In this document: in pieces, positions 48,701-60,100 of the stretch | Numbering within the stretch: the stretch's first letter is position 1 | How the letters are laid out: each line of letters opens with the position of its first letter | From: Ornithodoros turicata | Taxonomy: Eukaryota; Arthropoda; Arachnida; Ixodida; Argasidae | Reading direction: 5' to 3' | Length of the DNA: 64,000 bases | Assembly: GCF_037126465.1 (NCBI RefSeq) | Contig: NC_088210.1 | Span: 16,393,511 to 16,457,510 of the forward strand | Program-made: the position numbers and the translations under genes | The notes under the pieces: model-generated | The model's database searches: none | What the model saw: the letters and a program-made list of their open reading frames with translations, nothing else | What the model was told of the DNA's origin: nothing

Positions 48701-50701
48701 GGTCCATCTTCCAGAGACAAACTGTCACAGCGTATTGATCGCCGCTCCGCGCGTTTTGTTATCGCGGAACATGCGCGGCAAGCAAAACGTAAAAGGCGAA
48801 AAAGAAAACAAATCTCACGTGCACTTCAGAACCCCCGTCATTCTCCGATGGAGGATTGGAGTTGCCTGGAGAGCCTGTAAGCATACAAGGGAGCACATCG
48901 TGTAAGCACGAGAGTTGCCACCTTTCGGAATTGAAGTTCTCAACTTGGGAGCAAAGTGCGAACCAAGTCTCATTTTACGGAAATGGTACAGAACACATAA
49001 GATCTCACCCAAGGGAAACATAGTAGGGCTCCCAGGAAGGCAGTCCAGCACTTTGCCAATAGTTGGGAATTCCAGGTCGTCCTCGTTCTCCTGGTTTAAA
49101 CAACCATCACGGGGATTGGAAAACGTGTTATATAGCATAATAAAAATAATAATAAAACAAATAAATAATAATAATAACAATAACTTTATTTTTGTATAGG
49201 TGCCCAAAAACAACCATAGGGTCTTCTTATTGGTGCACCACAAAATGTTAGTGTTAGTTGTGCGCACATAATGGCTCGATGCAGTCAAACGGCTTCAATG
49301 TAAGATGCCAACGTATTTTTCCAGCACCAACATTTTGCCTTTGTCTTTGACAGTGGGAGGCAAACTCATATAAACAGTGTGTAGCTTGGGTTGTCAGGTT
49401 TATTAAAGCACTAAGAGTGCTGCAATAAATTGCTACTAATTGGCAACTTTTACTTTGTGAAACTGATTCAGAGCAAAACTCAATGTCTGTACCTTTATGT
49501 TGTCATTGCTTTGCGGGACTTTAATGTTGCAATGTCTGCGTCCGTGAGAATTAGTACTTCACAGTACTACACACATTTTTCTTTGAAGGCACTGATGCCA
49601 CTTTTTTAAATTATTGTCCGAGCGGTTGGGCAGCGCATCTCGAGGAGTTTCAAAGAAACAGCATCATTTCAAGATTACGTACCTCTCGGCTTGGATATAC
49701 CTTTGGTACAGCCTTGACAACACATACCGACGGATTTCCTGAAAGTTATAAAAATGACACGACCCTATAGCATGCAAATACGAGACCAAATGCAATAAAA
49801 AAAAATCGCACCTGATTCATCTGCGGTAGTTTCCACTCTGACCTTCTGCAATGTTCTGAGGCATGCCTGAAGTGAATGAATTAATGAATTACATTAATGA
49901 GATACAGACATTAATGAATGAGAAGCAAGTGGCGCTGTATGGAATGGTCACGTACTGATAAGTCGTCTTCGACAGTGACCGTTCTGACGACAGGAAAGAC
50001 ATCCCCTAAACATGGAATACATTTTCAGTGAGAAAAATGAAGGTCGTGTGGTCTGGAAAGCTCACCATTTACATAGGTGAACTGTATACCAAGTTTGTCT
50101 TCGCCTTGCAATCTCTGAAGAGTTGGAGCTTCATGTTAAATTCCTGAACATCCTTTGGAAACTAAAACGCTCACCTGCTTTGGGTCTTCTAGTACTAGCG
50201 TAAGACCCGAGCCTGAAAAGTTAGCAGACGATCACTAATTTATGTCAGTAGTGCGCAAAGCCATTGGTGAAGCACATAAAACACACGTACGCGAGGCTAC
50301 TCCGTAAAATACGAACGTGTAGTCCTTTTTTACGTCTTAGAGGAAGCATACAAGAAGTCATCACTCGCGTTTAGTTCCAGAATTTTAAATTTTGCCAACT
50401 ACAGCTACGATCGCCCTTTACGTTTTGAATTCACAACTAATGGCGCCACGTTCATACGCTGTTCCATAAAATTGTTTTCACAGCGCCATTATTTTAATAT
50501 CAGAAGTAACTGTCGACAATAAATCATTACCTGTTAGCCAACAGCGCACACAAGCTGGAATATATAACGTAATATGCGCAGAAATAATAGTAAGTTTTCT
50601 ATCGTTGAAGCTAGGCCTATATACGTACCTTTCTCCAAGCCATTTGGAAACTCTAGGTCCACAACCAAAGGCGTCGCCTCTACGAACACCTTTATAGCCA
50701 T
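33740..50701 (-). CDS. C2H2 zinc-finger protein with 21 fingers
   Basis: Minus-strand exons: 50701-50629, 50212-50175, 50114-50066, 50005-49956, 49866-49812, 49738-49683, 49090-49009, 48874-48819, then 47511-47481 or 46209-46170, 46084-46015, 45924-45753, 44013-43699, 42272-42044, 39963-39818, 39750-39563, 38331-38141, 38048-37999, 37312-36944, 36377-36213 and 34156-33740. One path gives about 936 aa. The first ~165 residues are acidic and carry no domain I recognise. Then come 21 C2H2-type units, for example FACPLCGRSFDQERKRDHH and YACDLCGKGFIERN; one is C2HC. Several fingers are split by introns. The linker TGEKP is almost absent, so this is not a KRAB-type array. The tail is a Val/Glu/Ala repeat ending VETVEFQ. 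Probably a nuclear DNA-binding regulator; I cannot name an orthologue. Confidence 0.88.
34359..35013. mobile_element. Non-autonomous pogo/Tigger-like element
   Basis: CAGTCGCCGACCGATTTTTC at the left and its inverse at the right (GAAAAATCGGACGGCGACTG), with TA on both sides. 655 bp, no transposase frame. It lies in the last intron of the zinc-finger gene. The inner flanks repeat GATTATTCGGACT-type motifs. Confidence 0.85.
35425..35515 (-). mobile_element. tRNA-like SINE head
   Basis: The minus strand reads TTAGCTCAATTGGTAGAG (A box) and GGTTTGAGTCC (B box) at tRNA-like spacing. Extra sequence ('tttttcagtgacttcc', then 'ttttcatcaccaggagc') continues downstream to about 35330. It is more likely a SINE than a working tRNA, because the stems pair poorly. 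Confidence 0.6.
36416..36868. mobile_element. 'CGACCTACTAG' element, copy 2
   Basis: Left end AGCACGACCTACTAGA, right end TCTAGTATGTCGTGC. It lies in the zinc-finger gene intron, starting about 40 bp from the start of exon 36377-36213. Confidence 0.75.
38381..39144. mobile_element. AGGGTTGCCACC element, distal tandem copy
   Basis: Ends AGGGTTACCGCC (38381) and GGTGGCAACCCT (to 39144). It is flanked by GCTCACACGC (38371-38380) and ACTCACACGT (39145-39154), imperfect 10-bp direct repeats. The first 230 bp match the proximal copy closely ('ccggttatttg', 'gccggtaggaagg'). Confidence 0.8.
39155..39556. mobile_element. AGGGTTGCCACC element, proximal tandem copy at a splice donor
   Basis: Same orientation as the distal copy but lacking about 360 bp of its interior. 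The right flank ACTCACACGT (39557-39566) equals, on the minus strand, ACGT|gtgagt, the exact exon-intron border of the zinc-finger exon 39750-39563. A 9-10 bp duplication would suit a Mutator-like element, but no transposase is present. Confidence 0.8.
40114..40539. mobile_element. MITE with TACCGTATTT ends
   Basis: TACCGTATTTGCTCGAATGT at the left is inverted at the right (cattcgggtaaatacggta), followed inward by GTCGACCCCCC-type sequence on both sides. 426 bp, no ORF. Confidence 0.8.
42465..42713. mobile_element. Palindromic MITE, divergent copy 5
   Basis: Ends CACTCTAAAAAGAAAACTTC / GAAGTTCTCTTTTTAGAGTG with flanking CA on both sides. It shares the 'cacatagcac' arm and 'ggcgtacgcc' motif with the other copies. 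A partial relative follows at about 42765-42920. Confidence 0.75.
44199..44374. mobile_element. Short Tigger-like MITE
   Basis: CAGTCAAAGTCCTTTATAAC and the inverse ...AGGAGTTTGACTG, with TA on both sides; 176 bp. Confidence 0.8.
44385..44717. mobile_element. GGGCC-rich inverted-repeat element
   Basis: TAGAGCACTGCA at 44385 is inverted at 44706-44717. The interior is rich in GGGCTCGGGC/GGGCCGG motifs, giving strong internal pairing. Confidence 0.7.
45215..45330 (+). mobile_element. tRNA-like SINE
   Basis: A-box-like TGCAATTGGTAACACG and B-box-like GGTTCAAATTCC about 35 bp apart, followed by a non-tRNA body. It lies in a zinc-finger gene intron, antisense to the gene. Confidence 0.45.
46275..47300. 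mobile_element. 'CGACCTACTAG' element, copy 3, split by a nested element
   Basis: The left end CCACGACCTACTA (to 46290) and the rest from 46890 (gattataacgatcacgg) join into the same sequence as copies 1 and 2. The right end AGTCTAGTAGGTCGTGCT lies at about 47300. It sits between the two alternative mini-exons of the zinc-finger gene. Confidence 0.75.
46291..46889. mobile_element. Nested element with CAGGGTTA ends
   Basis: CAGGGTTAG...AAACGTTACACATTTCGATC at the left and its inverse at the right (gatcgaaatgtgtaacgtt ... TAACCCTG). It sits after TA within copy 3 of the outer element; the right flank CA is probably a decayed TA. A divergent relative is at about 55110-55445. Confidence 0.8.
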
Positions 50702-51172
50702 CGCAAGTAAATACTATCTACTGAAACCACGAAACAGTGAAGCATCTCTCATTTACATAGTTTACAGGTAACTTCGACTGCTCAACGCAGCTGTTCGACA
50801 TGTATTTTGGTAACCGGCATTTGCAATCGTGGCAATCGTGCCATGCTTGCGTATTTTCTCGTTGTGTGCGCGGCATTGTTAAATCAGTGTACTGGATTCC
50901 CAAAAGTAGCATGAGCAAGCAGCAAAAATATTTATTTCATTGATTGGGAGCTACCGGACATCACAGCAGCCGAAAGTGTTCGCTTTATAAATAAAGGTCA
51001 GCATTTACGAACGTTTCTTGGCGTTTTGCCGCCAGGCGTCCTAGCTGTCGGGAAGAATAGGCACAGTGAAATGGTTCACGTTACAGTTGTAATGATCATT
51101 ACGCAGTTGTTTTAAATTTATTTTTTTATTTTTACTAACAATTATGAGCGTGAATCACTAGCCGCATGATTT
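50702..51172. other. Short gap between DIS3L2 stop and zinc-finger start
   Basis: Only 471 bp separate the DIS3L2 terminal exon from the zinc-finger ATG on the same strand. The gap must therefore hold the DIS3L2 3' end and the zinc-finger promoter and leader. Confidence 0.5.
51117..51122 (-). terminator. Candidate poly(A) signal of DIS3L2
   Basis: Plus-strand TTTATT (minus AATAAA) about 50 bp after the proposed stop at 51173. Confidence 0.5.
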
Positions 51173-54100
51173 CTATGTAGCCGAATCAGAAGCTGTAGCA
51201 TTCAGCATCCCAGATAAATAAGCGTAAAAGAGTCCATCTTCAGCAGCACTCATTTTCAGACTTTTTCTCTCATGTTCCCCTTCTTCCTGGAATGAGAGAG
51301 ACCCGCATTTTGTCAATGATCCTGCACTGAAATTACACTCAGAAAGCAACATGTTGCAACAAAAAACAAGACCTTATAAAAACTTGTATTAAATCTATTT
51401 TTGGTTGTGTGTGTCTGTTACTGGGAACAAGTTTACAAATACTCAACTTCTGCAAGTACTTCCTCACGAGGCAGCATTTAGAAGATGTTCTGCGGGCACT
51501 TTACGTGGGACTAAAGTTTGTGTGCTAACCACATCCAACATGCCTGGTAAAAACAGGTTTTAACTGGTTTAATCCCAAAACACGAGACTCCACCCATTCA
51601 CATCCAGAACAATCCCTTGCCCTGCTGTCCATATTAATTTTTATTTCAGCATCTTCCTGAATTCATACAGATATCTCTACATACAAAGGTGAAAGATACT
51701 GTTGGGAACAAGAACAAAAAGCCACAACATAGTAACCTCACGAAGTTCCCAGCTTTTGCATGTATGTTATGTGTAATCTGCCGAAATAAACTGAACTGAA
51801 CTGAGCCCCCACAAAAATGAGAACCAACATACTCACACAGGTTCAACAGGTACAGTCGCAGGAGGTGGCTTTACAGTGACCTGAAATTATGAACACGTAA
51901 ACACACTGCTGTCGTCCGAGATTCTGTCAAGACGTTACAGTTTCGATCTAAACGAGGCAACACGCTGCCTACCTGATACTTCAGCACTTCAGGAAGGGTG
52001 ACAATCACAATGTCGACGACCCTGAAGGCAGTGATAACGTCAACCACGTCTTCGGCATCACCTTTGACGGACTGGTAGCGAAGTTCTATAAAATTCTTTC
52101 CGTCTTCTTTACGGTGAGAAAAGCTTTTCGTTCCAAGTTTCTGCAAAGAAAAGTTAACATACCTTCAAGCAGGTGCCTGTGACGTAATTCTAATTGCGAG
52201 CCTCCTCTCTCCAATTTCCACCTATGATGAGTGACCACTTAAGTCCTACGATTGGGACCGCCCACTCATCCGTGGAAGGCTCCTGCGATTGGCTACCAGC
52301 CTTGTAGCCAATGTAGTGCCGGCTCTCTCTCTCTCCCCCCAGTTTCCACTTGGCCGCGCTGCACTCCATTCGCGCGCACAGAGCGATTCTTGTGTGGGGG
52401 CAGGGCCGAATGTATGATTTATGTTGTCACTGACTATAGTAGTATACTGAGTTTTTTTATCGTATCACTGAATGAGAACTTGTAAGTCCAGACTGTCTAG
52501 GTCTACGTCATCTTATGGTTTAAAAAAAAATTCACGATGACGACGATGATCCGGAGTACCGAGAGTAAGTGTTTCCATGGGGTCCGTCAGTGCACAGTGT
52601 GTGTACAGACCCTTAGTGTCTTCGGGTTTGTTTTTGAAAATTGGGCAACAAAAATCAGGTTCTGTTTCAGGCGCTATCAGGTAGGATAAAAGATAGGCAA
52701 AACTGGGTTGAAATGTGCTTAGCATCCTTCAGTGCTTGTACTGGTCACTGAATTTGAATTTTGAACATTTTTTTTCTTTCTGGGTTGTACCCTGATGATG
52801 ATGATGATGATGATGCAAATCTGAGGGTAAGAATGAGCTTTACTGGTTTTACTTAAAACACAAGGCTCTGTGTGCAAAGCTTGAGATGTCACATTTTAGT
52901 TTCATTGTGCCTTCCATGCCTTACACTGGTATGTGTGGTTAACCATGAGGATCCCCCCTTTTTGAACCGAAAATACTGTTCTGTTACACTGAGAAACGCA
53001 AACGAGAAACTCACATCACAGTAAACCCTTTTGATGATGCCTAGGCTCAATGAGAGGACATCAAATGCATGTTCTAGGACACCAGTTACCATGGCCCTAT
53101 CTTCAAACTTCTTGCATTCCTAGAAATGACAAAAGAACAATTAGAAAATTGGAAACGATTTCTTCTTTTTTTTTTCCGACTGTGTCAACACATCTTATGT
53201 GTCATGGTACACTTATCGATAACAGGACTGTGGCTTTTTTTTTTTTTGTCTTTTCCATCGTGCTACTTTGAACCAAGTCTTTTACTGTGCCTAACAATCC
53301 TAAATTTGCATGTTACAAAACAAAAAGGGTCACATGGTGCAGACAGAAAACACTGTCACTGTGGATGTGTCACAGGCAGGCAACCATGCAGTATAGCTTC
53401 GCTGCACTGCGGAAAATGCGATTTCTGCGGCACCATCCCACGGCCGCCTGGCAACAACTCTGTGATTACAAAACAACACCTTTGCATGCCGACTGTTTCT
53501 TATCATCACATGCTCCCTGGCATAACTGAGATACATAAATATCAGTGATGGCCAGTAGATAACTACATGTAGTTAAACTACCTGATTGTAGTTAAAAAGT
53601 AGTTATCAACTACTTGCAAAAATGTAGTGGCAACTACTAGTTAAACTACTATTTTAAGTAGTTAACTGCAGTAGTTAGGTTACTGAAGGCGCCAACTACT
53701 TCCGATTTTGTCACAAGCTTTACGGCACGATTGTGCTTCCGACTTTTGCCTTGAGCTACTTGTTGGATGAGCACGGAAGTGCAGAGCAATTGTGTCGCGC
53801 ATATGTACTAAATCTTCACTTTTAATGCTTGTCTAGTGAAGCCTCATTTGCTGTGAAATAATTCTGCAACTTACTTTATCGCGTAGGCACAGAAAGAATC
53901 CCGCCGCAAGCTTCGTATTTGACGATCGTAGCAATGGCTTGAGCCAAAGCTTATTATTGCTTGTGATTCATATTTAGGTGTCCGAGAACACTACAAGGGA
54001 TTGGTGTTGGTGGACAACGTTAGGTAGTTATGGATGTAGCTAAACGACATTGCAGTAGTTAAAAAAGTAGTTTTAACTACTCCCCTGAAAAGTAGTTGTA

Positions 54101-57100
54101 CTACTAGTTAAACTACTCAATCACAAAGTAGTTAGTAGTTATAGTTAAACTACTGTAGAAGTAGTTAGTGGCCATCACTGATAAATATGTCTCACAGGAG
54201 CATTTGACTTCAGACAACTCACTGTGAGTCCTCGTACTCAAAGTCAATCTATTTCGAGGGTTATATGCATTTTTAAGTAGTTATTATGCGTGCAGCTGGC
54301 ACAACGCACACAAAAATAGGGTTGGCAGAGGCCACCTATGTTCTTTCGTCCGCCCAGTCTCATCGTTGCCCTCAGACTCAAGGTCGTGTTGCCTCTGCCA
54401 AGATTACACCAGCTTGCTTGCATTCTGCTTTTGACGTCAAGAATAGGGTGCCCTGATAGCTCTCATCTGTGTCTCTTTTTTTTGTGTGTGTGTGTTTGAT
54501 GCTCAAACTCTGGCTATTTTCTTTGTGGATCTAGAGGTGCGCAAATATATTGAAATTTTCGAAAACGAATAATATCTGCAAAATTGCCCTTAGAAAATCA
54601 AACCGAATTTCAAATACCACGTCATGGGATAAAGGCTTCTAGACGTAACAATTAAGCCCGGGTAATCTAACATGATCACAGTTGTATGCTGCTGGTCCTT
54701 AGAAAAATGCCCCGGGACAGGCCCTTGAAAAGCGTTAATGAGGAATATGGATTATTGTATTGGCTTAATACAAGGCATACATGCTTATCTGTACATGTAC
54801 ATACAGTAACGTTATTTTTACAATGAAACAATGTGTTTTTCCGTTGGAAAGCAGACGCCAGCATGACCCGATTGGTAGGACACTTGACTGGCAATCAAGA
54901 GGTGCCTGGTTCAAATCCTGCCGCTGTCTTGCTTTTTTCAACAGCAACCATTGTTCTACTGCTCAATGTGTTGTTCTCATGAGGCAAACTGAAGACCATA
55001 AAATTCGACAAGTTCAAATATAAATTTTTGAATACACATACGAATCGAACTTCGGAGGTACTCGATTCGTACTTGAAATTTCCAATATTCTCATCAACCA
55101 GGTTTACCGCATCTATGTCATCTTATCTGTGCCTTGATAGATTAGTGCACGATGCGAGCATGCCGCATTGTTGTAAGCAGCTCCACCTGTACGTGGTGAC
55201 ATGAACGTGAAGCGGACACAAGAGGATGTGGTAGCCTTTGAGCTAGACGGACCGTTAAAAAAATGCATGGGATCAGATTTCGCTTCACTTTTGGTTTTGG
55301 TTCTGTGAGACAATGTTTGAAAAAAAAAAAAAAAAAAGCCATGAAAGCTGCGAACAAATGGTGATCAGTTGGCAGAGTTTGAGGAGGGAGAGACCCCGTC
55401 TCATATTTTTATTTATGATATGACCAAAATGTGTAATGATTGCTTAATTCACACCATTGTAAACCTGTGAAACCTGAAATGACAACCTACTTCTCCTGTA
55501 GTTACCTTAATAAAAATGTAGAGGAAGAGCTCTGTACTCAGTTCTCCAGCAAGACGTCCATTGGTCTTCTTGTCATTGCAATGGCTGGCCACCTTCTGAA
55601 GCTCTTTCGGACTGCACAGGGGCAGAGGTGCCTTTGCTGCGGGTGAAGACAGCACACGACGTCAAGCGACAAAACGAGTATTCCCTACAGAAAATCTACA
55701 GTGGCTAACATTTCGAGCGTAGAATCGGAAACAGGTGAGAGTCACACAGCTAACACTGACCCACAGCTGCCGCAAGTTGCCTGTGAACCATGATATCGGC
55801 GTAACGACGAATAGGCGACGTAAAATGCGTGTACAACGGCACATTCAAGGCATAATGAGCGTACAGTTCTGGGTCGTCCCGTGTGCCGGAGCAAAAATAC
55901 TGGGCCATCTGCAACATATAAAAATATCGAACGTTAGCCGGCAAACTCAAGTCAGGACGGCAGAAAGGCACACGAAAGAAGTGCCGATCCGACCGCGCAC
56001 CTTCATGGGCTTCGAGAGAAGATTTGTCAGGACGCAGACTACTGCTCTTGAACCGTCACCCTCCAGGGTTACTTTCCTCAAGCTTTCCTGCAGAGCACGT
56101 AAATTAGAATAATCAGGAGCTTTTATCTCGACCTCGGCTTTGTAATACGAGCATGATGCATATTTTGATGCATATTTTGTGGGCATACCTGTAATGCTCC
56201 AGCTGACGCAACATCTAAGTGGATACCGTGCGCTGCGCACATTGTTACCACCTCGTACAACTGTGCATCGTCTGGGCTTGGATGGCAACGCAGAAATGCT
56301 TTATCTGGATACGTCTTGTACAACTTGTGCGCAACCGCCATGTTGGCCAGCAACATGAACTCTTCTATAAGCCTAAAGCGAAGATTGAAGGTATAAAAAT
56401 GTGCACATTCCATGCAAAACTGAGGACGTGAACTCTTATTTATTTATTTATACTACTAGAGTACAAGAATATATATATTAGCCTTATATAAGCCTAAGTA
56501 AACATTGAAATTATAAACATGCATATCTTCCACGTAAACTGAGAAGGTGCCTTATTTTGTAATGTAGGCAATATGAAACTTGAAGCATTCAAGATGGACA
56601 GTTATGCGAAAAAATAACCACGAATTACACTTACTGATGACTCTCCGTGTGTTCATAGATTGAGAATCCCACGGGGTAACAATTTTCGTTCAAGGCAAAC
56701 ACCACTTTCAGCTGATCCAGGCGCAGTGCTCCATTTTCAAACCGCCGCTTGCGCAGCAGCGTTGCCATGCGGTGCAGCGTGCAGACAGCCTTGGTGAGCT
56801 CTTCACCGGAGTGGTTGTCGTGAATAGGGGGCAGGCCGTTCAGTGAGCATCCCTCGTCAGGACGGTCCAACATGGCCTGTAACACACGTATGCGTGGAAC
56901 AACGTGCGTAAACCTTCACGGTGTGACGATGTTCCCTTGTGACACAAAGCCATGGATGTCGCAGTTTCAAACTGCTGGTTGCTTCAACCTTCCTGAAATC
57001 CCCTATTTGCGTAACACTTCATGTCTGATGAAATCCTAATAAAGTGTGTTTATCGGGTTTTACGATTTTTCAAATTTGGGGGGAAAATTGGGTGCTATTC

Positions 57101-60100
57101 ACGCATGAGAATTCGGAGAGAAATCGGGCGAGGGAGAAATTTTGCTACGATCTCTGTTTGATATGTCATCGGGGAATTTTCGGGTGAAACGAAAGGCATG
57201 TGAAACAAGCCACAGCGGTGACACTGGTTCGAGAAACAATAATCTTTATATTTCCGCTTGGAACTGGGTCAGTGAATGACTGCGGTATTCAAACACTTGC
57301 CGAGGAGGAGATTATAAAAGGAGGACAAATAGGTTGTCCCAAATATAGCTCTCTTTGCTGATATTATGATTCACTTTTCCGACGACTTTACCTAGAATGA
57401 CAAGTTGAAGGACCGCAAGGATTTTGGGTAGATAGATTCGGGTTTTACCCAAATTCTTGAAAACTTGTTCAGAACGATCGCGAAAAATCGGGTTTAACCC
57501 GAAAACAAAGAACTCTAAGTGCGTTCTGTCCTGACCTGAGCATGTTCGTAGCTGAGCTTGCAGCAGGACCGAATGACGGAGCGACCAAACCATTCTTCGA
57601 CTATCCTGCCTTCGTCCGTCATCTTCCACACGACCGAAAAGGTCAGCTTGTCCTCGCCAGGATGCAAGCTGCACAGGTGGTCACACAGCAAACGTGGCAA
57701 CATTGGCACAACCTGCACGAGGGTACAAGGCAGAAACACCACTAAGAATTTCCTGCCCTCGCAGTCAGCACCGATTCGGGAGGGAACAGTCGGGCGGAAT
57801 TTGGTTTAACCAACGCCACCTAGGTACAGAAGGCCTGCTTAATGCCTCCTCTCCCTCCTTTTCTACGTGGACATATTTAGTCAGAATTTGTCTGCTGCAA
57901 CGATTCGCCATTCAGAGAATTCAAGAACTCGCAAATCAAGACAGCTAACTTCGCAAAGTTGTACCTATAGACTAAAAGTGAAACATGCTTTCCAGAAAAC
58001 CAGTCTTGAGAAAACATTTGAGACGGTTTTGTGCTTCATTTTGATTCCCATTTAGTATGCAGGGACGTTCGCTGCTTGCAGACGACAGTGGCTGCCCATG
58101 CGGCTGACGGTGGCTCGTCTCCATGGCTATGACGTCTGAAAGCACGTGCGCGATTGGCTACGGCCGTTGAAAACGCGATCCTCATTGGTTGACTCTTAGT
58201 TGTTACGTCACGGCGACGAGTAAGCAGGCTTTTTGTATCTAGGTGGTGTTGGTTTAACCCGAAAAATTCAGAAAAATTCATGAGTCATGTGGCAGCTTAC
58301 CATTTGAACAAGGTAGACACTAGTGGCCCTCCTCTTGGCAATGTTGTCAAGACAGGTTCCCTCCTTGACAAAATACGTCACGTCTGCAATGTGTACACCG
58401 ATTTCCCATAGATCTCCCACTCTACGGCATGACATGGCATCGTCCAGATCACGAGCCGTCTTGGGGTCGATTGTGAAGACTAACTGGTCCCTGAAGTCTC
58501 TCCGGTTGGCGACCTCGCTCTGCAGGAATAATGATGTATACTTCACAAATGGGCAGCATGCTTATATAGCGTAAGTACTGCCTACTAAAGTGTAAGTACT
58601 GCTTGTAAATAAAGCGAGTAAGTGCGGATGTGTGGCATTTGAGTTTCTTCTTGTTAGAGTTACGGGGGCACAAGAGTTTAATGCATGAGGGCACGGCCTT
58701 CATACCTCAGGGCCTATGGCAAGGCCCTCTCTTGTATTGTAAACATTTATTGTAGCATAGTCATGGCCGTGTGTTTTAGGGAAAAACCCGGTAAAAACCC
58801 ATTTTTACCCCCCCCTCCGATTGGCATTATTGGCACTTAGGGTAAACCCCCTCCCTCCCCCCCCCCCCCCCAAAAAAAAAACAACAACAGAAAACTTAAC
58901 TGGCAAAGTGCAAATTCAGCCACTAATACTGGCACTGGAGGACTGTAAAACGTGAGAAGCGCCGCTTTTTTTCTTTTTTAAATTTCCACCCGATACTGCC
59001 CGATTTTGCCCAGTTTTACAGCCCCTGAAATAACACTGGATTTTTACCCCTGATTTTCAAAAAACATAAAACCTGAAAACGCAGGGCCCTAAACATACTG
59101 CAAACACATTGTCATTACATTACCTTGTACACTATCCCGTTTTTTGTAGCGATGCATACACAATCACTTAACCAATATCAATACATGCATGGTGTTTTTT
59201 TTTTTTTTCTTTTTCCGTATCTACTTTGTGGCTCCTTCCTATATGTGTAGTATTTTTTATTGGTAATTAAAAGTTCCCAAAACAGGGTACCTCAACAGTA
59301 GAACTACGCTGAAGCAATTTCAGAACAAATCCGTAGGTAGGCATTTATGTGATTAGTTAAAGAGTTTGAGCCGTATCTGCTGTGCATGTGACATGTCTTA
59401 TAGTTAGTATTACCTCAGGCACCGACCAGTTTTCACTGACGTCAAGATCGCCAAACACATCTTCTGGAAAATCGCCGTGATCAACAGAGTACGACTCCAA
59501 TATGGCCTCTGTTTCTACGCTGACGTCTCCACTCTTTCCCAGGAGCTTCCTTAACCTCCTGTATTTAACCACATTAACTGCATGAGAATTCTACGTCGAT
59601 CAAGTTTCGTCGTCTGCAAACGGAGACATACCCACGAGCAAAGTTCGACTCCGGCAACCATTCTGTCAGCTCGGCCAAGAACAGCGTATCCGCGTAGTCT
59701 CCTGGTCTGTGGAAAAACGCTGCAAGAACGATCAGATACAGAATACAGATCCATAATACAATCCATCAAATAATCCATAATCAATCAATAATCCATAATA
59801 CAGAGCAGTTGCACAAAAGGTAGGAGGTAGTGTGCAACTACACTGGGACACTTCACTATTTTGACAGCATAACTAAACACGAGAGTATTTACCTGGTGGA
59901 CACTCCTGTGATGGAATCATCATGCGTGGAAACCGCGAATCCTTTGGAGAGAACAGCACCCATGTGGGGTTGTTGTCGTTCAACAGCTTCAAGTGTCCTG
60001 CTGTTACCCTGGAATTCTTGCACTCCAGAATGTGAACCACCTGGCAAGTGGAGCAAAACAAGTTGTAAGAACTAGAGCTGTGAGAATATTCGAAATGTCG

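Noticed and set aside
52790..52820. GAT/ATG repeat as coding sequence
   Set aside because: A plain trinucleotide microsatellite in a DIS3L2 intron.
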